The notes under the pieces are model-generated. The model saw nothing but the letters and a program-made list of their open reading frames with translations. It ran no database searches and was not told the origin of the DNA. 64,000 nucleotides of DNA. Source: Caldithrix sp. (GTDB lineage: Bacteria > Zhuqueibacterota > Zhuqueibacteria > Thermofontimicrobiales > Sulfurfontimicrobiaceae). This document shows, piece after piece, positions 26,866 to 36,500 of the stretch. The position numbers and the translations under genes are program-made. Numbering within the stretch: position 1 is the stretch's first letter; the number at the start of each line of letters is the position of its first letter. Where the stretch lies: the NCBI GenBank assembly GCA_020722815.1, contig DYKB01000009.1:59558-123557 (forward strand), given 5' to 3'.

Positions 26866-27690
26866 ATCAATTTCCTCGTAAAGGTATTATGGCGATTACT
26901 TTCACTATCACGTATAAAACCTCTATAAATTTAAAAATTCTGTTGTGCATCATTACAACCGACTGATATGCCGCTCTTTTTGAATCTGTTGAAACCGAGA
27001 ATCTTTAATTTCTATCCCAAAATTCACACTCCTGGTTCAAATTTTGATGATATTTCCAAATCCAGACTATTCAATAATCCTGTCCTTTTTGATTCCTTGA
27101 ATTATTTATTACCTAAAATTCTAAAATGGAAATTTATAAGGGTATGAATCAATGAGAGACCCCCTCCTGCCTCCCCCATTTTCGCTTTTTGAAAATGGGG
27201 GAGGCAGGAGGGGGTCAATTTCCCACTGAAAGCGAGTTCGCCGAAGAAAAAACGTTTCAATTTTAGAATTTCAGGTATTAATTTAAATTCCATATCAGTG
27301 AATCCCGATCGATAAATATAAATATTGCAAATGTATTATGAACGGAAGAGCGACTGGTCAGCCAACATATTTCTTTTAATAAGAAATTGAAATGGAATAA
27401 TCAAGTAAAAAAACAAAATAAAACATTGGATCTTCCTGTATAATGTTATCATCAGAAAAAAATTTATTAGCTCTTTTTTAAAAAAATCAGACAAAAATTG
27501 CGGTGATAAATATCGCCTGGATTTCAGTATCTTTTTTTGATTTAAATTAAACGATGATAATAAAAAGACTTGAAAAATTAAAAATAAAAGATTACATTAT
27601 CGACTTGCTTATAAAATGATACGATGTATCTGGTGGATTAAATAATGAGCCGTCTTTTGGGGAACTTTGAATACTTTAAGGAGGGATTAA
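26866..27690. other. 825-bp intergenic region between kinase gene and GTPase cluster
   Basis: It contains a MITE-like palindromic element (27111-27276, listed separately). The rest is AT-rich sequence with no convincing gene. Short frames crossing the element are by-products of the palindrome. The last part carries the strong ribosome site AAGGAGGG of the gene at 27691. Confidence 0.6.
27111..27276. mobile_element. MITE-like palindromic repeat, family 1, copy A
   Basis: Ends are ACCTAAAATTCTAAAATG (27111) and the inverted AATTTTAGAATTTCAGGT (ending 27276). Inside is a perfect 26-bp stem (27158-27183 with 27191-27216) around the loop GCTTTTT; its arms start GACCCCCTCCTGCCTCCCCC. Other copies are at 41664-41878 and 45407-45602. 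The stem alone recurs around 49400-49850. Confidence 0.8.
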
Positions 27691-28068
27691 ATGCCAGGTA
27701 AGACTGAACGAACGAATAGTACTGCCGATGCCGCGATTGATAAAATACGCGAACTCATCTTCGGAGAACAAATTATTGCATTTCAACAGCAAATTTTGGC
27801 ATTGCAGGAAGAATGTCAGGCGATTAATCGCGAATTGAATCAACTCAAAAAGCAGCATGAGGAGAATGCCGATTTGATTAACAAAAATATGACTCGCCTG
27901 AATCGGGCAGAATCAGCCGATCAACAAATAAATGATTTAATCGAACGCTTTAAGGCCGAATTAAACGGTCGATTGGCTGAATTAGAAGCCAAAAAAGTAG
28001 ATAAAAGTCAAATCGGAGAAGTATTTATCGAATGGGGAATGAAGGTTAAGCAAACGCCCTCAAAGTAA
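27691..28068 (+). CDS. Small coiled-coil protein of unknown function
   Basis: 125 residues, preceded by AAGGAGGG with good spacing. Residues about 25-110 show heptad patterns (LALQEECQAINRELNQLKKQ, INDLIERFKAELNGRLAELEAKK), so it is largely coiled coil and cytoplasmic. No family is recognised. It is the first gene of a same-strand cluster (27691-31824) with the OmpA-type protein, Rab-like GTPase and sigma-54 activator, and may act as an adaptor for one of them. Confidence 0.7.
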   Translation: MPGKTERTNSTADAAIDKIRELIFGEQIIAFQQQILALQEECQAINRELNQLKKQHEENADLINKNMTRLNRAESADQQINDLIERFKAELNGRLAELEAKKVDKSQIGEVFIEWGMKVKQTPSK

Positions 28069-28144
28069 CGACGTTAGCATTAATTTGTTGAACCAATATT
28101 TTGAGGTCAATTATTTTATAATTTAATTTACACACAGGTGTAGC

Positions 28145-29917
28145 ATGGCGTTAGACAAAAAAAGTGAAGCATTTGAGATGCTGCGTGATATTCTGTTGAA
28201 AAAAGATCAGGAGAATATTAAACGACTTCAGACAGAACTCCATGCATTAAAAGGAAAAATTGCGGATAAAGAATCCCTGATCACAACCTTGGAACCAGTC
28301 ATTGCGGATTTGATGGAACGTAAGATAGTTAACTCACGTGAAGAGATGGCAGAAGCACTCGCACCAATTATGGGGGAAGCAATCCGGCATCAAATATCCG
28401 ATGCGAAAGAAGATATTGTGGATGCGCTTTATCCCATCATTGGTAAAACTATCCGCAAGTCAGTGGCTGAGGCAATGAAAAAACTGGTGGACACGGTTAA
28501 TCAAAGAATTGATCAGACTTTACGCCGTAAAATATTCCGACAGAAGATAACATCACGAATTACAGGCGTTCCTGACAGCCAATTGGCACTTCGTGACGCA
28601 TTACCATTTCGTATTGAAGAAGTTTTTTGTATCCATCGGGAAAGTGGTCTTTTAATCGCCCATGAATCAGCGAATCAGGCGAATGCTTCTGTGGATGAAA
28701 ATTTAATCGCCGGGATGTTAACGGCCATTCGCGATTTTGGTGCTGATACGCTAAAATCAGTAAATCCCCAGGAAATTATAGAAATTCAATATGAAGAATA
28801 CAAAATTATCGTCGAAATTGGTCTGTATTCATATCTGGGAATAATTGTTTCCGGAATTGCACCGCCTGATATTAAGGACGAATTACAAAAGCTTGATCGA
28901 AAAATTCATAATCACTATCACAAAATTTTAAGAAATTATAATGGCGAAATCACCCAATTTGGTGAAATAACCAAACTTTTTAGAAAATTTATCAATCAGT
29001 ACAATACATCCCCAACTCACGATCATACAAAAAAAACAAAGTCCTATTTTATATATTTTCTAATCATCCTGGCTATTCTGATGATATTTCTGTGGGGTGT
29101 CATCTATTTAAAGCCGTACCTTGATTATTATCGTTTAAAATCCAATTTTGTTAAACAGCTTAATAAAACCGAATTAGCCAATCAACCCCTCAAATATCGA
29201 AAACAGGCTGATCGTTTAATTATATCCGGCACAGTCCCATCACTGGCAATGAAGGATACACTCAACAAAATAATACGAAAATCGCAAAATCCAGCCAAAA
29301 TTGAAAACAGATTGTCGATAACTGATATCAATCTCCTGGAAAAAGAGCTGATTCACAAGATAAATCAAAAATTCATACAAAACAATCATCTACCAATCAG
29401 GAATCCAGGATTTCAAATTCAGGATGGCGCATTAGTCATTGATGGTGAAGTCGACGATATTGCGATGAAAAGAGCCATCGGTTTTTTGCTGGATGAAATT
29501 ACGGATTATACGATTATTTTAAATCTCTTAAAAGTCACCCGCACCCCAGGTCTTTCAATTGCGCAAGCAAAAGAAATAATTGACCGAATGGATATTTATT
29601 TTGCTCCAGGTGATTCGTTAATTCAGGCCACGGATATGCCAAAGTTGGATAGCCTGGTTCAGATATTAAAAAACTTCGATAATTTTGTACTCCTTGTCAA
29701 AGGATATTCCGATAGCCTGGCAAACTCTGACTTCAATTATAAACTCTCACAAGGTCGTTCTAAAACGATAGCTGAATATTTACGTTCACAAAATATTCCT
29801 GAAAAGTGCCTGAAGGCCGAATCTCATGGGATTTCCAACCCGGTTGCTCCCAATACAACGATCGAGGGCAGGGCGAAAAACCGCCGCGTCGAATTTGAAT
29901 TAATCCAGAAAAGGTAA
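28145..29917 (+). CDS. Trans-envelope protein: longin/roadblock-like domain, TM helix, OmpA domain
   Basis: 590 residues. The N-terminal about 140 are helical, with repeated PIMGEAIR/PIIGKTIR units. Residues about 154-265 (EEVFCIHRESGLLIAHES, then ENLIAGMLTAIRDFGAD and YKIIVEIGLYSYLGIIVSG) look like the longin/roadblock-like domain seen in archaeal and bacterial GTPase-associated proteins. One membrane helix lies at about 300-322. A BON-like region and an OmpA domain (about 485-590) follow, with GYSDSLA and LSQGRSKTIAEYL keeping the Asp and Arg that bind diaminopimelate. Topology is thus cytoplasmic N-terminus and peptidoglycan-bound C-terminus. The gene ends 4 bp before the GTPase gene, implying a joint role. 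Confidence 0.8.
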   Translation: MALDKKSEAFEMLRDILLKKDQENIKRLQTELHALKGKIADKESLITTLEPVIADLMERKIVNSREEMAEALAPIMGEAIRHQISDAKEDIVDALYPIIGKTIRKSVAEAMKKLVDTVNQRIDQTLRRKIFRQKITSRITGVPDSQLALRDALPFRIEEVFCIHRESGLLIAHESANQANASVDENLIAGMLTAIRDFGADTLKSVNPQEIIEIQYEEYKIIVEIGLYSYLGIIVSGIAPPDIKDELQKLDRKIHNHYHKILRNYNGEITQFGEITKLFRKFINQYNTSPTHDHTKKTKSYFIYFLIILAILMIFLWGVIYLKPYLDYYRLKSNFVKQLNKTELANQPLKYRKQADRLIISGTVPSLAMKDTLNKIIRKSQNPAKIENRLSITDINLLEKELIHKINQKFIQNNHLPIRNPGFQIQDGALVIDGEVDDIAMKRAIGFLLDEITDYTIILNLLKVTRTPGLSIAQAKEIIDRMDIYFAPGDSLIQATDMPKLDSLVQILKNFDNFVLLVKGYSDSLANSDFNYKLSQGRSKTIAEYLRSQNIPEKCLKAESHGISNPVAPNTTIEGRAKNRRVEFELIQKR

Positions 29918-29921
29918 TAAA

Positions 29922-30452
29922 ATGCCACAACTAATTCGAAAAAAAATCTGCATGTTAGGTTCCTTTGGGGTTGGAAAAACGAGCCTGGTTCGTCAATTTG
30001 TATTTAAACAATTTAAAGAACAATACCTTTCAACCATTGGAGTTCAGATTACTCAAAAAGACCTCGAAATATTATCCGCTGCAAAGTCGGAAAAAATTTC
30101 TATTAAATTTATTTTATGGGACTTAGCCCACATTGAAAAATATGACAAAGTTATCGAAAATTACTTTCGGGGAGCGAATGGAGCTATCGTCATTTTTGAT
30201 ATGACACGGATGCAAACTCTTTCTGAAATGGAAAGATACCTCTCACTTTTTCTGAATGTAAATCCGGAAAGCAAGTTAGTACTGGTAGGAAACAAATGTG
30301 ATCTCATTGAAAAAGATGTTATCAATTTGGAACAATTATTGCATTTTGGAAAATTATATCAGGCACCACATTTTCTAACAAGTGCAAAGACTGGCGAAAA
30401 TGTCGAACAAGTCTTTACAACACTGGCGAAATTACTGTTAAGGATTGAATAA
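29922..30452 (+). CDS. Rab/Ras-like small GTPase
   Basis: 176 residues, a complete G domain. G1 is GSFGVGKTS; switch I holds YLSTIGVQI, the TIGV typical of Rab proteins; G4 is NKCD and G5 TSAKTG. G3 is WDLAHIEKY instead of Rab-like WDTAGQEKY, so both the conserved Gly and the catalytic Gln are replaced. Slow hydrolysis or help from a partner protein is therefore likely. No lipid-modification motif is present. Bacterial members of this group are poorly characterised. It is sandwiched between the OmpA-type protein (4-bp gap) and the sigma-54 activator (4-bp gap). Confidence 0.9.
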   Translation: MPQLIRKKICMLGSFGVGKTSLVRQFVFKQFKEQYLSTIGVQITQKDLEILSAAKSEKISIKFILWDLAHIEKYDKVIENYFRGANGAIVIFDMTRMQTLSEMERYLSLFLNVNPESKLVLVGNKCDLIEKDVINLEQLLHFGKLYQAPHFLTSAKTGENVEQVFTTLAKLLLRIE

Positions 30453-30456
30453 AATC

Positions 30457-31824
30457 ATGGCTGATTTTATTGATCAAATATTACTTGAGAAGAAAATAGC
30501 TTATGCTATTTTTGACAATGAGCTTCGATTGACGCGTTTTAGCCAATCACTTAAACAGCTTAATCCTGATTTTTTAATAGAAAAAGAGATTGATCTCTGG
30601 ACGATGTTCCCCGAGCTGATTGGCAGCGAAGAAATTATCGAAGAAATTGTACACAACAAGAAAAAAAAATACCACCTGGAAAAATTAAGTATTTTTCGCA
30701 GTGATGGTAAACAGAGTTATTACAATTTGACACTCTTGCCCCTAAAAAGTCCCCCACCCGGATTACTCTGTATCGTCGCCGATACGACCAATGAAACGAC
30801 ACTGGAACAGGAAATTCGCCAGCAAAAATATGAAATTGAACTGTTGCAAGCCAGTTTGGCAGGTTATGGAAATTATGAGGGATTTCAAATATTAGGTACC
30901 TCGGAAAAAATACAAAAAGTTCGGGAAACTATCGAGAAAATTTTAAATATCCGTCAGGCAATAATATTACTAACCGGCGAAAGCGGCACTGGAAAAAACC
31001 TGATTGCCAGAATCGTCCATCAGCGATCTATTCAATCAAAAGCGCCGTTTGTAGAAATAAATTGTGCGGCTATACCAGATACATTACTCGAATCCGAAAT
31101 ATTTGGTTATGAAAAAGGGGCATTCACCAATGCGTTGATGCAAAAAAAGGGGTTGCTGGAAGAAGCTGATGGCGGAACCCTCTTTTTAGATGAAATCGGA
31201 GAACTGCCGCCGGCTATTCAGGCCAAATTTTTATCCTTTTTAGAAACAAAAAAATTCCGGCGTCTGGGAAGTACGAAAGAAAAAAATATAGATATCAGAA
31301 TAATTGCCGCCTCGAATCGGGATTTAAAGGCAGCCGTGGATAAAAAAGAATTTCGTGAAGATCTGTTTTATCGCCTGAATGTTATCAACATTAACTTACC
31401 CCCCCTTCGTGAATTAGGGGAGGATGTCATCATTCTGGCAAATCACTTCATTCATCTTTTTTCAAATGATTTCCGAAAAAAAGTTAGGGGCTTATCCGAA
31501 TCGGCTAAAACGAAATTGGTGAAATACCGTTGGCCCGGAAACGTTCGTGAACTCAGAAATGTGATTGAGCGGGCTGTCATCTTTGCGGGAGGAGAAAAAT
31601 TAACCGAAAATGAAATCCTGTTAATGGAAGAACCCTCCCCTGCTTCATCCGCAGGCCCCATTCCAATGAGTGAAACAGGATTATCACTATATGAAATTGA
31701 AAGTAAATTGCTAAAAGATGCATTATCTGAAGCAAATGGGAACCAGTCAAAGGCCGCCCGATTATTGGGATTAACACTGGATACTTTCCGATACCGCCTT
31801 AAAAAATATAAAATTCCACACTAA
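30457..31824 (+). CDS. Sigma-54-dependent transcriptional activator with PAS-like sensor
   Basis: 455 residues from ATG 30457, 4 bp after the GTPase stop; a TTG at 30445 would overlap but lacks spacing for a ribosome site. The N-terminal about 115 residues are PAS-like (IAYAIFDNELRLTRFSQSL). The AAA+ domain has Walker A GESGTGKN, Walker B GTLFLDEIGE and arginine-finger region FREDLFYRLNV. The sigma-54 contact loop reads GAFTNA, with Asn225 in place of Gly. The Fis-type helix-turn-helix is at the end (NQSKAARLLGLTLDTFRYRLKKY). With no receiver domain, input probably comes from the PAS region or from cluster partners. Confidence 0.92.
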   Translation: MADFIDQILLEKKIAYAIFDNELRLTRFSQSLKQLNPDFLIEKEIDLWTMFPELIGSEEIIEEIVHNKKKKYHLEKLSIFRSDGKQSYYNLTLLPLKSPPPGLLCIVADTTNETTLEQEIRQQKYEIELLQASLAGYGNYEGFQILGTSEKIQKVRETIEKILNIRQAIILLTGESGTGKNLIARIVHQRSIQSKAPFVEINCAAIPDTLLESEIFGYEKGAFTNALMQKKGLLEEADGGTLFLDEIGELPPAIQAKFLSFLETKKFRRLGSTKEKNIDIRIIAASNRDLKAAVDKKEFREDLFYRLNVININLPPLRELGEDVIILANHFIHLFSNDFRKKVRGLSESAKTKLVKYRWPGNVRELRNVIERAVIFAGGEKLTENEILLMEEPSPASSAGPIPMSETGLSLYEIESKLLKDALSEANGNQSKAARLLGLTLDTFRYRLKKYKIPH

Positions 31825-32016
31825 ACCAAACTTCATCAAATTCTGTCCGGTCCTTTCGATTTAGTAAATTATTATCCACCCTGGTTATTTGACCAAGCAT
31901 CTGGTCATATCACCCAATTTTATACAATTCATACAATTCAAATTTTAAAAATATAAAACTATTAAGTTATTTAAAAATTGATACTTACCAATACTGTTTT
32001 AACAATTTTTTATAAT

Positions 32017-32033
32017 TGGCATAAAAATTGATA
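32017..32033 (+). promoter_or_regulatory. Weak sigma-54-like promoter candidate
   Basis: TTGGCATAAAAATTGAT resembles the -24/-12 consensus TTGGCACN5TTGCT, with GG and TTG at the right distance but GA in place of the usual GC. It lies between the sigma-54 activator gene and the 52-residue protein gene. Confidence 0.2.
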
Positions 32034-32338
32034 TAAAACGCGTTCTCATAAATACTAAATTTAAATTATCGTAGCAATAATGGTTTCGGTTATCAAATTT
32101 AGAAGGCGATTTAATTTAATATACGGGCTGAACCAGTGAAATAAATGAATGCGATTTATTTATAAAAGAATTAAAAAATCCAATAGCTGGCTTTTAAAAC
32201 AAGGGAACTTGTAAATCTGCTTCAATAAAAAGACCCTTTTAAATATGGCAGATTTGGCTGAATAAATTAGCCATTCAATAAATACAAAACAAACATTTTT
32301 TTGCCAGCAGACATTGTGAAAAGGATTTATAGCCTACG

Positions 32339-32497
32339 ATGCTTTACAATACGTTTTACAACAGCACACTTTCACACGCAAATCCAGATTTTCAACTGGG
32401 GGTCGAAGCGTTAGGACTGACATCCAGTTTATTATTATTATTGTTTGGGATGATTATAATATTTGTCCTAATTCAAAAAATTAGAAATAAACCTTAA
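32339..32497 (+). CDS. Small single-pass membrane protein (52 aa)
   Basis: ATG at 32339 and TAA at 32495-32497 give a 52-residue product. It begins MLYNTFYNST, has a polar N-terminal half and then one hydrophobic helix of about 20 residues (ALGLTSSLLLLLFGMIIIFV) followed by a basic end (QKIRNKP), a positive-inside pattern. The layout recalls small single-pass subunits such as the gamma chain of decarboxylase sodium pumps, but no homology can be claimed. AAGGA lies 13 bp upstream, rather far for a ribosome site. It could be chance, though composition and topology look like a real membrane protein. Confidence 0.45.
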   Translation: MLYNTFYNSTLSHANPDFQLGVEALGLTSSLLLLLFGMIIIFVLIQKIRNKP

Positions 32498-32519
32498 ATT
32501 TGAATGTTCCTCCCATTAT

Positions 32520-32584
32520 AAAGATTCCTGCCTTTCCCTGAAATCAGGATGATTTCAATTTGGCGCAAAAAGGCGAGAATCTTT
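32520..32584. ncRNA. Structured inverted repeat 23 bp after the small membrane protein gene
   Basis: Outer stem AAAGATTC (32520-32527) pairs with GAATCTTT (32577-32584), continued after one mismatch by TGCCTTT with AAAGGCG. Inside sits a perfect hairpin TGAAATCA-GGA-TGATTTCA (32539-32557). No T-run follows directly, so a simple terminator is unlikely. Whether it is transcribed is unknown; listed as a candidate structured RNA or DNA element. Confidence 0.35.
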
Positions 32585-33083
32585 CTTTATATAGCGGACA
32601 GGTACGAGGAATATATTATCTCGCAGATAAAAAAATTCAATTGACAAATATTTATCGATAGATTGATAGAAGTAATGACAAATTAAAATGTGCACTTTAA
32701 ACTTGTTTTTAATAATATATATGATTATATTCAGATTTTGTGTGCATTTGAAAAAATATGCTTAAATATAAATTTAAAACAATTCAGTCAGATCAAATCA
32801 ATCGCAAGCGATATGATAAATCGAATACCAACAAAATATGTCCATATTGCATGTATATAAAAATATCTATTGAATTTTTGATAAATTATTGATAAATTAA
32901 AATCTGGTAGACCTATTGTTGACATAATAAATATAAATATCAGGATTGATTCAAAAAAGAAATTTCAGAAAATGGAACGAATTTTATTTTAAATTGTTTA
33001 AATATGTCTTTGAAAATATTTTTGAATCAATCTACTAAATTTAATTACATTAACTTAGTGTATGAAAGAGAAGGTGTGTAAAA

Positions 33084-33455
33084 ATGAACAAACCAACAGG
33101 TAGTATCCCACGTGATGCCTTGGATCAGGCTTTAAAAGTGATCGAAGGCTGGAAAGAATTAAAAGACAAACTGATGGTCCCTAATTTCACAATGACCGAT
33201 TTTCAAAATGCAATCTCAGAAACCCAACAGAAAATTGAAGCTGCGGAAAAGAAACGTCAGGAAAGAAAAAATGCAGTAAAAGTCCGCAATAAAGTACTTG
33301 AAGAATTATGGGATTTGACCAAGCGCGTTCGTAATGCTGCAAAGGCGACTTTTGGTGATGATTCGGTTGAAATGGAAAAATTTGGTGGTAGAGTTGTTCG
33401 TTTTCGAAAGGCGTATCGTAAGAATCAAAAAGATGAAGAAGAAGACGAGGAATAA
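33084..33455 (+). CDS. Small charged helical protein of unknown function
   Basis: 123 residues, not recognised. It is helical, with a Lys/Glu/Arg-rich coiled coil (about 45-95) and a short acidic end (KDEEEDEE). GAGAAGG precedes the ATG by about 9 bp. It is cytoplasmic by lack of any signal. It is a single gene, closed by a strong terminator at 33463. Confidence 0.75.
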   Translation: MNKPTGSIPRDALDQALKVIEGWKELKDKLMVPNFTMTDFQNAISETQQKIEAAEKKRQERKNAVKVRNKVLEELWDLTKRVRNAAKATFGDDSVEMEKFGGRVVRFRKAYRKNQKDEEEDEE

Positions 33456-33462
33456 AAAATGA

Positions 33463-33494
33463 AAAAAAGGCTGCTGAATCAAGCAGCCTTTTTT
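33463..33494. terminator. Bidirectional rho-independent terminator
   Basis: AAAAAAGGCTGCT (33463-33475) pairs perfectly with AGCAGCCTTTTTT (33482-33494) over a 6-nt loop. The A/T ends give a T-run on both strands, serving the plus gene at 33084 and the convergent mannosidase gene. Confidence 0.92.
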
Positions 33495-33525
33495 ATGATA
33501 TTTCTTAAGTTTTTCGAATTAGCCA

Positions 33526-36500
33526 CTATTCCAAAACAATCTCAAACGATTTAATTTCATGGGGTTTGATTTCCACAGCCAAGCCTTCCCCACCGAAGTT
33601 GACGCGTGCAGGGAGTGTATTTTCTATTAAATCGACCTCGTGTGCTTCCTTTATCCTTCGCAGGAAGCGAAGCTTAATTGAGCTCTTTTTCCCATAATAT
33701 TCAACAAGGCGAATAATAAGCGAATTGCGTTCTTCAGCCTTTTTTAAGGCGGTGATAAAAACGCCGTCAGCGCCATCAAGCTGAACAAATGCGGTTGATG
33801 AAGGGCGGGTACCACTTTGAGATTTCACAAAGCGTGTTATGGCTGGATAATTTAATTCATAAGCCATTTGATGCGTTTTTGCCATTTGCCAATCCCCGGC
33901 ATGTGGATAAAGGACATAAGTAAATTCATGTTGTCCCATATCTGCTTGGGGATCGGGACTTTTGGGTGATCGAAGGAGGGTAATCCGCATGATGTTATCT
34001 TTTACATCAAAACCGTACTTCGAATCATTCAATAGACTGACACCATATTTTCCGGATGCATCCGTGAGATCAATCCATTTATGACCCGAAACTTCGTATT
34101 TTGCTGAATCAATTTTTGTTTTCATGACAGTCGGCCGTTGAATCCACCCATAGGGTATTTCATAAGTGGCTTTGTCATTTTTTACACTCAGGGGAAATGC
34201 CGCTTTTACGAGCACGTGAGACTCATTCCAATCGACTTCATTTCGAAATTCAATAATGGGTACCGTTCGATACAAACTTATCTTTTGTATAAAAGTGGAT
34301 TTATTAAATTTTCGTACTACCTGAATCGTACTTCGAACGGCTCCCTGTTCCACAGTTGTTATGACCGGATTTTTATCGCTACGCCATTCTTTTCCAGTAT
34401 AGCCAATATTCCAGGCATCGTATTGCGCCGGAATATCCTCAAAAAATTGTAGTTCATTCCCCGGACCAGATAAAACTTCTCGGCTATTTTTAATATCCCA
34501 GATTGAAATGATATTGCCAGTAATTTTATCGATTTTAATTTCAAAAAATGTGTTTTTTAACACCAAATCTAAGGCAATCGGGGCATCTTTTGGCATCCGG
34601 TTTTCACCAACCTGAATGTGATAAATTTTATATCCCATCGGAGACAGTGGTGTGGCCAACGGTTGTGTTAACTCAATTAATAACTTCGCTTTTCCAATAA
34701 GCTGCGATTTGACGATCCAATTATCCGCATCACTCACGCGTAGTGATTTACCCCAGAATTGTTTCGGTAAATCTATTTCGGCAAAACCTGAACGATCCCA
34801 GGAAAGTTGATTAAAAACAATAAAAGGCGTACCCCACCCGGTTGTATTGATGTTTTGGGTAAGCGCCTGAATACTTTTTTCGATAACCATTTCGACTTCC
34901 TGTCTTGCTGTGTCATACGAGGCAATCGCTTGCTGGTAAACAATAGGAATGCTTGAACCTGGTAAGATATCATGGAATTGATTAAACAGAACTCTTTTCC
35001 AGGCATCATCAAGCTCAGCTTTTGGGTACGGATTTGGTGCCAGGGAGGCTAATTTTTCCGCAGTTTCCAGCAGGCATTCCATTTGACGATTATATTTTTT
35101 CACCTTTGCCTGTGTCGTATATGTTCCACGATGATATTCAAGATACATTTCATCACGTAATACCGGCAAATTATTCTTGGCAGGCTCAATCGCCGCAAAA
35201 AAGGTTTCTGGAGATGAAAATTTTACTTCAGGGAATATATCGCGTTGCGAAAGTTGTTGAATCGATTGAACATCCGCAGCAGTGGGACCGCCACCATGAT
35301 CACCTTCCCCGTACAAAATCATAAAATCGGTTAGTTTTGTATTTTCATGATATGCCTGCAATAAATCCAGTGTCGTTTTCACATCGGGTTGATTGCGATA
35401 ACCCTTTGGCAGGAAGGTGAGAATTTGACTATTGTCGGGCGATTGCCACCAGAAAAGGTGATTCGCTGGCGGATTTATATCATTCCACCAAATTTTATTC
35501 GTCACGAAATAATTGAAACCAGCTTTTCGATAAATCTGTGGCAGGGTCCAGGCATAGCCAAAAGTATCCGGCGTCCAGGCAATATCAGTTTTAACACCAA
35601 ATTTATGAATAAAATACATCTGGCCATACAGAATTTGGCGAACGAACGCTTCTCCACTCGGTAAATTCGAGTCCGGTTCAGTCCACATGCCATTCACAAT
35701 GATCCACTGACCGGATTTTACCTTGGCTTTAATTCTTTCAAATAAATCGGGTGCATATTTTTCCATCCAGACATAAGTCTGGGCTTGACTTTGGGCGAAG
35801 GTAAAATCCGGATTTGCCGCCATCAAATCTAATGCATTTTTAAAAGTCTCTCGACAGACATCGACCGTTTCTGTCCAGGGCCAGAGCCAGGCTAAATCGA
35901 TATGAGCATTTCCAACAAAATGAAGTTTAAACTTTTGCATTTCTGCCTTAAAATCAGCGATCGATTTATCATACGAGCTTAAGAATCCATCAATCTGCGA
36001 CCATTTTCCACGGCTGACAAGTTGAAGTAATCCGGCGTGGTTGAAAGATTTTTCGACAAAAGGGATATTTTCCAAAGTTTCAGCCAGATCCAATGCCTGA
36101 ACTATCGGATAAAAACGTGGCTCAAAAAGAACGAGCGCCGGCGCTAACGCTGATTTGGAATTTTGCCCCGGTGGATAGTTAACAACTAATTTAAATTCTT
36201 TTAGCCCGGATTTTATCGGACAGATCGTATAATTTTCAAAAGGATTGGCAACGGGTAATTCCGTTAAATTGTGAAGATTTTCCCCATTTAATTGCATGGT
36301 GACATTTTGGGCAGGATAAATGAACGCCAGATTCGCTGACTTCAGCGACTTATCCAGTTTAAAAACAGAGGTTACCTTCATCTGTGTCGCTGATCGCTCA
36401 AATTCTGCCGGTAAAATAATCGGACTAAAAATCAGATTCACGATATCAGCAGTTGAAAGTTTAAATTTCTCTACGGATTTTTCATTTTCCCAGTGTAAAT

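Larger units (their letters stand above)
31825..33083. other. 1.26-kb AT-rich region, mostly non-coding
   Basis: It holds a weak sigma-54-like site near 32017, a 52-codon gene (32339-32497), a two-level inverted repeat (32520-32584) and an 11-bp tandem duplication of TTGATAAATTA (32878-32899). Nothing else is supported. Base composition is lower in GC than the flanking genes. Confidence 0.55.
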
